64,000 nucleotides of DNA, taken from Bombus terrestris. Taxonomy: Eukaryota > Arthropoda > Insecta > Hymenoptera > Apidae. The notes below the pieces were generated by a model. That model was not told the DNA's origin. It made no database searches and saw only the letters and a list, made by a program, of their open reading frames with translations. Location of the stretch: the NCBI RefSeq assembly GCF_910591885.1, contig NW_025963614.1, positions 183,748-247,747 on the forward strand, given 5' to 3'. Below, in pieces: positions 54,152 through 64,000 of the stretch; positions within the stretch are counted from its first letter, which is position 1, and each line of letters opens with the position of its first letter. The position numbers and the translations under genes were made by a program.

Positions 54152-56751
54152 CAACGTGGGACACCGTTGGACATCGTTGGACAACGTGGGACACCGTTGG
54201 ACATCGTTGGACACCGTGGGACAACGTGGGACAACGTGGGACACCGTTGGACACCGTTGGACATCGTTGGACACCGTGGGACAACGTGGGACAACGTGGG
54301 ACAACGTGGGAAACCATGGAACAACGTGGGACAACGTGGGACACCGTTGGACATCGTTGGACAACGTGGGACAACGTGGGACAACGTGGGACAACGTGGG
54401 ACAACGTGGGACAACGTGGGACAACGTGGGACACCGTTGGACACCGTGGGACACCGTTGGACACCGTTGGACATCGTTGGACACCGTGGGACAACGTGGG
54501 ACAACGTGGGACAACGTGGGAGAACGTGGGACAACGTGGGACAACGTGGGACAACGTGGGACAACGTGGGACAACGTGGGACAACGTGGGACATAGTGGG
54601 ACAACGTGGGACAACGTGGGACAACGTGGGACAACGTGGGACACCGTTGGACAACGTGGGACACCGTTGGACATCGTTGGACACCGTGGGACAACGTGGG
54701 ACAACGTGGGACAACGTGGGACAACGTGGGACAACGTGGGACAACGTGGGACAACGTGGGACAACGTGGGACAACGTGGGACATCGTGGGACAACGTGGG
54801 ACAACGTGGGACAACGTGGGACAACGTGGGACAACGTGGGACACCGTTGGACATCGTTGGACACCGTGGGACACCGTGGGACAACGTGGGACAACGTGGG
54901 ACAACGTGGGACAACGTGGGACAACGTGGGAAACCATGGAACAACGTGGGACAACGTGGGACACCGTCGGACATCGTTGGACAACGTGGGACAACGTGGG
55001 ACAACGTGGGACAACGTGGGACAACGTGGGACAACGTGGGACACCGTTGGACACCGTGGGACACCGTTGGACACCGTTGGACATCGTTGGACATCGTGGG
55101 ACACCGTGGGACAACGTGGGACAACGTGGGACAACGTGGGACACCGTTGGACATCGTTGGACATCGTTGGACATCGTGGGACACCGTTGGACATCGTTGG
55201 ACATCGTTGGACACCGTTGGACACCGTTGGACAACGTGGGACATCGTGGGACAACGTGGGACAACGTGGGACAACGTGGGACAACGTGGGACACCGTTGG
55301 ACACCGTGGGACACCGTTGGACACCGTTGGACACCGTTGGACATCGTTGGACATCGTTGGACATCGTGGGACACCGTTGGACATCGTTGGACATCGTTGG
55401 ACACCGTTGGACATCGTTGGACACCGTTGGACATCGTTGGACATCGTTGGACATCGTGGGACAACGTGGGACATCGTGGGACAACGTGGGACAACGTGGG
55501 ACATCGTGGGACAACGTGGGACAACGTGGGACAACGTGGGACAACGTGGGACAACGTGGGACACCGTTGGACATCGTTGGACAACGTGGGACACCGTTGG
55601 ACATCGTTGGACACCGTGGGACAACGTGGGACAACGTGGGACACCGTTGGACACCGTTGGACATCGTTGGACACCGTGGGACAACGTGGGACAACGTGGG
55701 ACAACGTGGGAAACCATGGAACAACGTGGGACAACGTGGGACACCGTTGGACATCGTTGGACAACGTGGGACAACGTGGGACAACGTGGGACAACGTGGG
55801 ACAACGTGGGACAACGTGGGACAACGTGGGACAACGTGGGACAACGTGGGACAACGTGGGACAACGTGGGACATCGTTGGACACCGTTGGACACCGTGGG
55901 ACAACGTGGGACCACGTGGGACAACGTGGGACAACGTGGGACAACGTGGGACAACGTGGGACATCGTGGGACAACGTGGGACAACGTGGGACAACGTGGG
56001 ACAACGTGGGACAACGTGGGACACCGTTGGACACCGTTGGACACCGTGGGACAACGTGGGACAACGTGGGACAACGTGGGACAACGTGGGACAACGTGGG
56101 ACATCGTTGGACACCGTTGGACACCGTGGGACAACGTGGGACAACGTGGGACCACGTGGGACAACGTGGGACAACGTGGGACAACGTGGGACAACGTGGG
56201 ACAACGTGGGACACCGTTGGACATCGTTGGACAACGTGGGACAACGTGGGACAACGTGGGACAACGTGGGACAACGTGGGACAACGTGGGACAACGTGGG
56301 ACAACGTGGGACAACGTGGGACAACGTGGGACAACGTGGGACAACGTGGGACATCGTGGGACAACGTGGGACAACGTGGGACAACGTGGGACAACGTTGG
56401 ACATCGTTGGACACCGTGGGACAACGTGGGACAACGTGGGACAACGTGGGACAACGTGGGACACCGTTGGACACCGTTGGACATCGTTGGACACCGTGGG
56501 ACAACGTGGGACAACGTGGGACAACGTGGGACAACGTGGGACAACGTGGGACACCGTTGGACATCGTTGGACACCGTGGGACACCGTGGGACAACGTGGG
56601 ACAACGTGGGACAACGTGGGACAACGTGGGACAACGTGGGAAACCATGGAACAACGTGGGACAACGTGGGACACCGTTGGACATCGTTGGACAACGTGGG
56701 ACAACGTGGGACAACGTGGGACAACGTGGGACAACGTGGGACAACGTGGGA

Positions 56752-56811
56752 CACCGTGGGACACCGTGGGACACCGTGGGACACCGTTGGACACCGTGGG
56801 ACACCGTGGGA
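56752..56811. other. Patch of CACCGTGGGA units replacing a mixed block
   Basis: Six units read CACCGTGGGA three times, CACCGTTGGA, then CACCGTGGGA twice. The partner at about 44,746-44,805 has the common order with T at position 7 in four of six units. Three units therefore changed toward CACCGTGGGA within 60 bp. Gene conversion, local mutation or a base-calling bias could each give this. Confidence 0.8.
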
Positions 56812-59800
56812 CAACGTGGGACAACGTGGGACAACGTGGGACAACGTGGGACAACGTGGGACAACGTGGGACAACGTGGGACAACGTGGGACAACGCGGG
56901 ACAACGTGGGACAACGTGGGACAACGTGGGACAACGTGGGACAACGTGGGACACCGTTGGACAACGTGGGACACCGTTGGACATCGTTGGACACCGTGGG
57001 ACAACGTGGGACAACGTGGGACAACGTGGGACAACGTGGGACATCGTGGGACAACGTGGGACAACGTGGGACAACGTGGGACAACGTGGGACAACGTGGG
57101 ACACCGTTGGACACCGTGGGACACCGTTGGACACCGTTGGACATCGTTGGACACCGTGGGACAACGTGGGACAACGTGGGACAACGTGGGACACCGTTGG
57201 ACATCGTTGGACACCGTGGGACAACGTGGGACAACGTGGGACAACGTGGGAGAACGTGGGACAACGTGGGACAACGTGGGACAACGTGGGACAACGTGGG
57301 ACAACGTGGGACAACGTGGGACACCGTTGGACATCGTTGGACACCGTGGGACAACGTGGGACAACGTGGGACCACGTGGGACAACGTGGGACAACGTGGG
57401 ACAACGTGGGACAACGTGGGACAACGTGGGACAACGTGGGACAACGTGGGACAACGTGGGACAACGTGGGACACCGTTCGACATCGTTGGACACCGTGGG
57501 ACACCGTGGGACAACGTGGGACAACGTGGGACAACGTGGGACAACGTGGGACAACGTGGGAAACCATGGAACAACGTGGGACAACGTGGGACACCGTTGG
57601 ACATCGTTGGACAACGTGGGACAACGTGGGACAACGTGGGACAACGTGGGACACCGTTGGACAACGTGGGACACCGTTGGACATCGTTGGACACCGTGGG
57701 ACAACGTGGGACAACGTGGGACAACGTGGGACAACGTGGGACAACGTGGGACACCGTTGGACATCGTTGGACATCGTTGGACATCGTGGGACACCGTTGG
57801 ACATCGTTGGACATCGTTGGACACCGTTGGACACCGTTGGACAACGTGGGACATCGTGGGACAACGTGGGACAACGTGGGACAACGTGGGACAACGTGGG
57901 ACACCGTTGGACACCGTGGGACACCGTTGGACACCGTTGGACACCGTTGGACATCGTTGGACATCGTTGGACATCGTGGGACACCGTTGGACATCGTTGG
58001 ACATCGTTGGACACCGTTGGACATCGTTGGACACCGTTGGACATCGTTGGACATCGTTGGACATCGTGGGACACCGTTGGGCATCGTTGGACATCGTTGG
58101 ACACCGTTGGACATCGTTGGACATCGTTGGACATCGTTGGACACCGTTGGACACCGTTGGACACCGTTGGACATCGTTGGACACCGTGGGACAACGTGGG
58201 ACAACGTGGGACAACGTGGGACAACGTGGGACAACGTGGGACAACGTGGGACAACGTGGGAAACCATGGAACAACGTGGGACAACGTGGGACACCGTTGG
58301 ACATCGTTGGACAACGTGGGACAACGTGGGACAACGTGGGACAACGTGGGACAACGTGGGACAACGTGGGACACCGTTGGACACCGTGGGACACCGTTGG
58401 ACACCGTTGGACATCGTTGGACACCGTGGGACAACGTGGGACAACGTGGGACAACGTGGGACAACGTGGGACAACGTGGGACAACGTGGGACAACGTGGG
58501 ACAACGTGGGACAACGTGGGACAACGTGGGACAACGTGGGACAACGTGGGACACCGTTGGACAACGTGGGACACCGTTGGACATCGTTGGACACCGTGGG
58601 ACAACGTGGGACAACGTGGGACAACGTGGGACAACGTGGGACAACGTGGGACACCGTTGGACATCGTTGGACATCGTTGGACATCGTGGGACACCGTTGG
58701 ACATCGTTGGACATCGTTGGACACCGTTGGACACCGTTGGACAACGTGGGACATCGTGGGACAACGTGGGACAACGTGGGACAACGTGGGACAACGTGGA
58801 ACACCGTTGGACACCGTGGGACACCGTTGGACACCGTTGGACACCGTTGGACATCGTTGGACATCGTTGGACATCGTGGGACACCGTTGGACATCGTTGG
58901 ACATCGTTGGACACCGTTGGACATCGTTGGACACCGTTGGACATCGTTGGACATCGTTGGACATCGTGGGACACCGTTGGACATCGTTGGACATCGTTGG
59001 ACACCGTTGGACAACGTGGGACAACGTGGGACACCGTTGGACACCATTGGACACCGTTGGACACCGTTGGACATCGTTGGACACCGTGGGACAACGTGGG
59101 ACAACGTGGGACAACGTGGGACATCGTGGGACAACGTGGGACAACGTGGGACAACGTGGGACAACGTTGGACATCGTTGGACACAGTTGGACACCGTGGG
59201 ACAACGTGGGACAACGTGGGACAACGTGGGACAACGTGGGACAACGTGGGACAACGTGGGACAACGTGGGACAACGTGGGACAACGTGGGACAACGTGGG
59301 ACAACGTGGGACAACGTGGGACAACGTGGGACAACGTGGGACAACGTGGGACATCGTGGGACAACGTGGGACAACGTGGGACAACGTGGGACAACGTGGG
59401 ACAACGTGGGACACCGTTGGACATCGTTGGACACCGTGGGACAACGTGGGACAACGTGGGACAACGTGGGACACCGTTGGACACCGTTGGACACCGTTGG
59501 ACACCGTTGGACATCGTTGGACACCGTGGGACAACGTGGGACAACGTGGGAAACCATGGAACAACGTGGGACAACGTGGGACACCGTTGGACATCGTTGG
59601 ACAACGTGGGACAACGTGGGACAACGTGGGACAACGTGGGACAACGTGGGACAACGTGGGACAACGTGGGACAACGTGGGACAACGTGGGACAACGTGGG
59701 ACAACGTGGGACAACGTGGGACATCGTGGGACAACGTGGGACAACGTGGGACACCGTTGGACACCGTGGGACACCGTTGGACACCGTTGGACATCGTTGG

Positions 59801-61291
59801 ACACCGTGGGACAACGTGGGACAACGTGGGACAACGTGGGACAACGTGGGACAACGTGGGACAACGTGGGACAACGTGGGACAACGTGGGACAACGTGGG
59901 ACAACGTGGGACAACGTGGGACAACGTGGGACAACGTGGGACAACGTGGGACACCGTTGGACAACGTGGGACATCGTTGGACATCGTTGGACATCGTTGG
60001 ACACCGTTGGACACCGTTGGACACCGTTGGACATCGTTGGACACCGTGGGACAACGTGGGACAACGTGGGACAACGTGGGACAACGTGGGACAACGTGGG
60101 ACAACGTGGGACATCGTGGGACAACGTGGGACAACGTGGGACAACGTGGGACAACGTGGGACAACGTGGGACACCGTTGGACACCGTGGGACACCGTTGG
60201 ACACCGTTGGACATCGTTGGACACCGTGGGACAACGTGGGACAACGTGGGACAACGTGGGACAACGTGGGACAACGTGGGACACCGTTGGACATCGTTGG
60301 ACATCGTTGGACATCGTTGGACATCGTGGGACACCGTTGGACATCGTTGGACATCGTTGGACACCGTTGGACATCGTTGGACATCGTTGGACATCGTTGG
60401 ACACCGTTGGACACCGTTGGACACCGTTGGACATCGTTGGACACCGTGGGACAACGTGGGACAACGTGGGACAACGTGGGACAACGTGGGACAACGTGGG
60501 ACAACGTGGGACATCGTGGGACAACGTGGGACAACGTGGGACAACGTGGGACAACGTGGGACAACGTGGGACACCGTTGGACACCGTGGGACACCGTTGG
60601 ACACCGTTGGACATCGTTGGACAACGTGGGACAACGTGGGACAACGTGGGACAACGTGGGACACCGTTGGACATCGTTGGACACCGTGGGACAACGTGGG
60701 ACAACGTGGGACAACGTGGGAGAACGTGGGACAACGTGGGACAACGTGGGACAACGTGGGACAACGTGGGACAACGTGGGACAACGTGGGACATCGTGGG
60801 ACAACGTGGGACAACGTGGGACAACGTGGGACAACGTGGGACACCGTTGGACAACGTGGGACACCGTTGGACAACGTGGGACAACGTCGGACAACGTGGG
60901 ACAACGTGGGACATCGTGGGACAACGTGGGACAACGTGGGACACCGTTTGACATCGTTGGACACCGTGGGACAACGTGGGACAACGTGGGACAACGTGGG
61001 ACAACGTGGGACAACGTGGGACAACGTGGGACATCGTGGGACAACGTGGGACAACGTGGGACAACGTGGGACAACGTGGGACAACGTGGGACAACGTGGG
61101 ACAACGTGGGACAACGTGGGACACCGTTGGACATCGCTGGACACCGTTGGACATCGTTGGACACCGTGGGACAACGTGGGACAACGTGGGACAACGTGGG
61201 ACAACGTGGGACATCGTGGGACAACGTGGGACAACGTGGGACAACGTGGGACAACGTTGGACATCGTTGGACACCGTGGGACAACGTGGGA

Positions 61292-61300
61292 CAACGTGGA
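61292..61300. other. 9-bp unit CAACGTGGA, loss of one G
   Basis: A GGG tract has become GG. The partner unit about 11,996 bp to the left is intact, so the loss arose after the 12-kb duplication or is a homopolymer sequencing error. Confidence 0.93.
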
Positions 61301-64000
61301 CATCGTGGGACAACGTGGGACAACGTGGGACAACGTGGGACAACGTGGGACAACGTGGGACACCGTTGGACACCGTGGGACACCGTTGGACACCGTTGGA
61401 CATCGTTGGACACCGTGGGACAACGTGGGACAACGTGGGACAACGTGGGACAACGTGGGACAACGTGGGACACCGTTGGACATCGTTGGACATCGTTGGA
61501 CATCGTTGGACATCGTGGGACACCGTTGGACATCGTTGGACATCGTTGGACACCGTTGGACATCGTTGGACATCGTTGGACATCGTTGGACAACGTGGGA
61601 CAACGTGGGACAACGTGGGACAACGTGGGACAACGTGGGACAACGTGGGACATCGTGGGACAACGTGGGACAACGTGGGACAACGTGGGACAACGTGGGA
61701 CACCGTTGGACAACGTGGGACACCGTTGGACATCGTTGGACACCGTGGGACAACGTGGGACAACGTGGGACAACGTGGGACAACGTGGGAGAACGTGGGA
61801 CAACGTGGGACAACGTGGGACAACGTGGGACAACGTGGGACAACGTGGGACAACGTGGGACAACGTGGGACAACGTGGGACAACGTGGGACACCGTTGGA
61901 CATCGTTGGACACCGTGGGACAACGTGGGACAACGTGGGACCACGTGGGACAACGTGGGACAACGTGGGACAACGTGGGACAACGTGGGACAACGTGGGA
62001 CAACGTGGGACAACGTGGGACAACGTGGGACAACGTGGGACAACGTGGGACACCGTTGGACATCGTTGGACACCGTGGGACACCGTGGGACAACGTGGGA
62101 CAACGTGGGACAACGTGGGACAACGTGGGACAACGTGGGAAACCATGGAACAACGTGGGACAACGTGGGACACCGTTGGACATCGTTGGACAACGTGGGA
62201 CAACGTGGGACAACGTGGGACAACGTGGGACAACGTGGGACAACGTGGGACACCGTTGGACACCGTGGGACACCGTTGGACACCGTTGGACATCGTTGGA
62301 CACCGTGGGACAACGTGGGACAACGTGGGACAACGTGGGACAGCGTGGGACAACGTGGGACAACGTGGGACAACGTGGGACAACGTGGGACAACGTGGGA
62401 CAACGTGGGACAACGTGGGACAACGTGGGACAACGTGGGACAACGTGGGACACCGTTGGACAACGTGGGACATCGTTGGACATCGTTGGACATCGTTGGA
62501 CACCGTTGGACACCGTTGGACACCGTTGGACACCGTTGGACACCGTGGGACAACGTGGGACAACGTGGGACAACGTGGGACAACGTGGGACAACGTGGGA
62601 CAACGTGGGACATCGTGGGACAACGTTGGACAACGTGGGACATCGTGGGACAACGTGGGACAACGTGGGACAACGTGGGACAACGTGGGACACCGTTGGA
62701 CAACGTGGGACACCGTTGGACATCGTTGGACAACGTGGGACAACGTGGGACAACGTGGGACCACGTGGGACAACGTGGGACAACGTGGGACAACGTGGGA
62801 CAACGTGGGACAACGTGGGACAACGTGGGACATCGTGGGACAACGTGGGACAACGTGGGACAACGTGGGACAACGTGGGACAACGTGGGACACCGTTGGA
62901 CATCGTTGGACACCGTGGGACACCGTGGGACAACGTGGGACAACGTGGGACAACGTGGGACAACGTGGGACAACGTGGGAAACCATGGAACAACGTGGGA
63001 CAACGTGGGACACCGTCGGACATCGTTGGACAACGTGGGACAACGTGGGACAACGTGGGACAACGTGGGACAACGTGGGACAACGTGGGACACCGTTGGA
63101 CACCGTGGGACACCGTTGGACACCGTTGGACATCGTTGGACATCGTTGGACACCGTGGGACAACGTGGGACAACGTGGGACAACGTGGGACAACGTGGGA
63201 CACCGTTGGACATCGTTGGACATCGTTGGACATCGTGGGACACCGTTGGACATCGTTGGACATCGTTGGACACCGTTGGACACCGTTGGACAACGTGGGA
63301 CATCGTGGGACAACGTGGGACAACGTGGGACAACGTGGGACAACGTGGGACACCGTTGGACACCGTGGGACACCGTTGGACACCGTTGGACACCGTTGGA
63401 CATCGTTGGACATCGTTGGACATCGTGGGACACCGTTGGACATCGTTGGACATCGTTGGACACCGTTGGACATCGTTGGACACCGTTGGACATCGTTGGA
63501 CACCGTTGGACATCGTTGGACATCGTTGGACATCGTGGGACAACGTGGGACAACGTGGGACAACGTGGGACAACGTGGGACATCGTGGGACAACGTGGGA
63601 CAACGTGGGACAACGTGGGACAACGTGGGACAACGTGGGACACCGTTGGACATCGTTGGACAACGTGGGACACCGTTGGACATCGTTGGACACCGTGGGA
63701 CAACGTGGGACAACGTGGGACACCGTTGGACACCGTTGGACATCGTTGGACACCGTGGGACAACGTGGGACAACGTGGGACAACGTGGGACAACGTGGGA
63801 CAACGTGGGACACCGTTGGACATCGTTGGACACCGTGGGACAACGTGGGACAACGTGGGACACCGTTGGACACCGTTGGACATCGTTGGACATCGTGGGA
63901 CAACGTGGGACAACGTGGGACCACGTGGGACAACGTGGGACAACGTGGGACAACGTGGGACAACGTGGGACATCGTGGGACAACGTGGGACAACGTGGGG

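Larger units (their letters stand above)
421..62990. repeat. Dispersed AACCATGGAA units (CCATGG boxes), about 70 copies
   Basis: The unit AACCATGGAA replaces a normal unit about 70 times, nearly always between CAACGTGGGA units, with the order CACCGTGGGA, two or three CAACGTGGGA, box, two CAACGTGGGA, CACCGTTGGA, CATCGTTGGA around it. Compared with CACCGTGGGA it differs at positions 1 (C to A), 5 (G to A, destroying the CpG) and 9 (G to A). Position 421 has CACCATGGAA, with two of the three changes. Boxes are found at 841, 4681, 5321, 5631, 8361, 8971 and 9281, none from 9,291 to 17,550, then densely to about 46 kb (for example 20351, 24171, 30090, 35780, 41178, 45566), and more thinly to 62981. 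Confidence 0.85.
6411..63930. other. CCACGTGGGA units carrying a CCACGTGG palindrome, 21 copies
   Basis: An A to C change at unit position 2 creates the 8-bp palindrome CCACGTGG, which contains the CACGTG E-box/G-box core. Positions are 6411, 10271, 13111, 15931, 38188, 39388, 39628, 42626, 43826, 44066, 45376, 49946, 50766, 51926, 52166, 55912, 56152, 57372, 61941, 62761 and 63921. None lies between about 16 and 38 kb. Four pairs have exactly 240-bp spacing. The motif match is seen directly; binding by bHLH or bZIP proteins is only a possibility. Spread is explained by duplication. Confidence 0.8.
1..64000. repeat. Satellite array of a 10-bp unit, consensus CAHCGTKGGA
   Basis: Every base belongs to a head-to-tail array of a 10-bp unit. 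Unit starts keep one phase except at six short units, giving 6,395 units of 10 bp, two of 9 bp and four of 8 bp. The commonest unit is CAACGTGGGA. CACCGTTGGA, CATCGTTGGA, CACCGTGGGA and CATCGTGGGA make up most of the rest. Positions 1-2 (CA), 4-6 (CGT) and 8-10 (GGA) are nearly invariant; position 3 varies A/C/T and position 7 varies G/T. No stretch of unique sequence was found, so there is no 300-base gap holding anything else. The orientation never inverts. Reading frames are open on both strands only because the unit lacks stops in every frame; six indels and 30 stop codons scattered over the frames argue against coding. Satellite identity is certain; species and chromosomal position are unknown. 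Confidence 0.98.
52894..64000. repeat. 12-kb tandem duplication, right copy (runs off the window)
   Basis: This is the partner of 40,808-52,893 and follows it directly. It is cut by the window edge at a point equal to about 52,005 in the left copy, so roughly 0.9 kb is missing and should lie just beyond 64,000. Private features are the loss of nine units after 56,390, a run of CACCGTGGGA units at 56,752-56,811, CACCGTTTGA at 60942, the 9-bp unit at 61292 and CAACGTGGGG as the last unit at 63991. The CCACGTGGGA expected at 54712 reads CAACGTGGGA. Confidence 0.9.

Noticed and set aside
421..62990. ATG codons in CCATGG boxes as translation starts with a good Kozak-like context
   Set aside because: The boxes occur about 70 times within open repeats and lead to nothing but further repeat. 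No promoter or unique coding sequence follows.
5..63983. Giant reading frames on both strands, up to about 10,300 codons, coding for decapeptide repeats
   Set aside because: They are forced by a stop-free 10-bp unit and exist equally in overlapping frames on both strands. Start codons are arbitrary, there is no non-repeat domain or terminus, and indels of 1 and 2 bases are tolerated. No frame shows selection distinct from the others.
1..64000. CRISPR array
   Set aside because: There are no spacers. Units of 10 bp adjoin directly and are too short; no cas genes or leader are visible.
1..64000. Telomeric repeat
   Set aside because: The unit is 10 bp and unlike TTAGGG-type or other telomere repeats that I know, and the G-rich unit varies at two positions. 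A subtelomeric position cannot be excluded but nothing shows it.
1..64000. Hairpins from CAACG in one unit pairing with CGTTG in a following CACCGTTGGA unit
   Set aside because: The stem is only 5 bp with an 8-nt loop and the flanking bases do not pair. It occurs at every block border and is too weak to call.
63991..64000. Terminal CAACGTGGGG unit as an array boundary
   Set aside because: A single A to G change at the last base of the window. The same unit occurs inside the array at 20161, 22521 and 23981, so it does not mark an end.
1..64000. Transposon, rRNA, tRNA, terminator or promoter within the array
   Set aside because: No departure from the 10-bp unit longer than a few substituted bases was seen, so there is no room for such elements.
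1..64000. Wholesale assembly artefact
   Set aside because: Private substitutions, differing unit counts between copies and nested markers in consistent order are not expected from simple repeated copying of one read. Errors in copy number remain possible, especially for the 12-kb pair, and need raw reads.

Overview
The whole 64,000-base window is one uninterrupted tandem array of a 10-bp unit. The commonest form is CAACGTGGGA and the consensus is CAHCGTKGGA. Counting by hand gives about 6,401 units, of which six carry within-unit deletions (two of 9 bp, four of 8 bp). I see no unique sequence, gene, RNA gene, transposon, promoter, CRISPR array or replication origin anywhere, and both ends run off the window still inside the array. 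This is satellite DNA. A 10-bp array of this length with nested higher-order repeats suggests a eukaryotic genome and a long-read assembly. The sequence does not let me name the organism or say whether the locus is centromeric, subtelomeric or sex-linked.

Two unit positions carry most of the variation. Position 3 is A, C or T and position 7 is G or T. The main units are CAACGTGGGA, CACCGTTGGA, CATCGTTGGA, CACCGTGGGA and CATCGTGGGA. They form alternating blocks: runs rich in GGG, and blocks rich in GTTGG. Rare substitutions and the six short units act as markers that reveal nested segmental duplications. In the 5' part there is a 660-bp spaced repeat (about 1.86-3.0 kb), a 3.65-3.9 kb repeat (about 4.3-11.8 kb) and a 2.84-kb tandem duplication (about 9.46-15.17 kb). 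In the centre there are 2.25-2.4 kb, 1.01-kb, 1.46-kb and 0.7-kb repeats. In the 3' part there is a 4,438-bp tandem duplication (about 35.5-44.3 kb), and a 12.0-12.1 kb tandem duplication that fills about 40.8-64.0 kb.

Marker content divides the array. CAACATGGGA and CAACTTGGGA units are confined to about the first 18.5 kb. AACCATGGAA boxes are sparse in the first 17.5 kb and dense from there to about 46 kb. The 8-bp unit CAATGGGG occurs only in the last 27 kb.

Very long open reading frames exist on both strands, up to about 10,300 codons, but they follow from the unit itself. Ten bases shift the frame by one each unit, so all three frames of a strand read the same decapeptide cycle, and the unit has no stop codon in any frame on either strand. 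I do not annotate any of them as genes. The most notable properties are the six-frame openness, one CpG per 10 bp kept in about 98 percent of units, a G-quadruplex motif with exactly 7-nt loops through every GGG run, and the layered duplication history. All coordinates and counts were made by eye and may be off by a unit at block edges.
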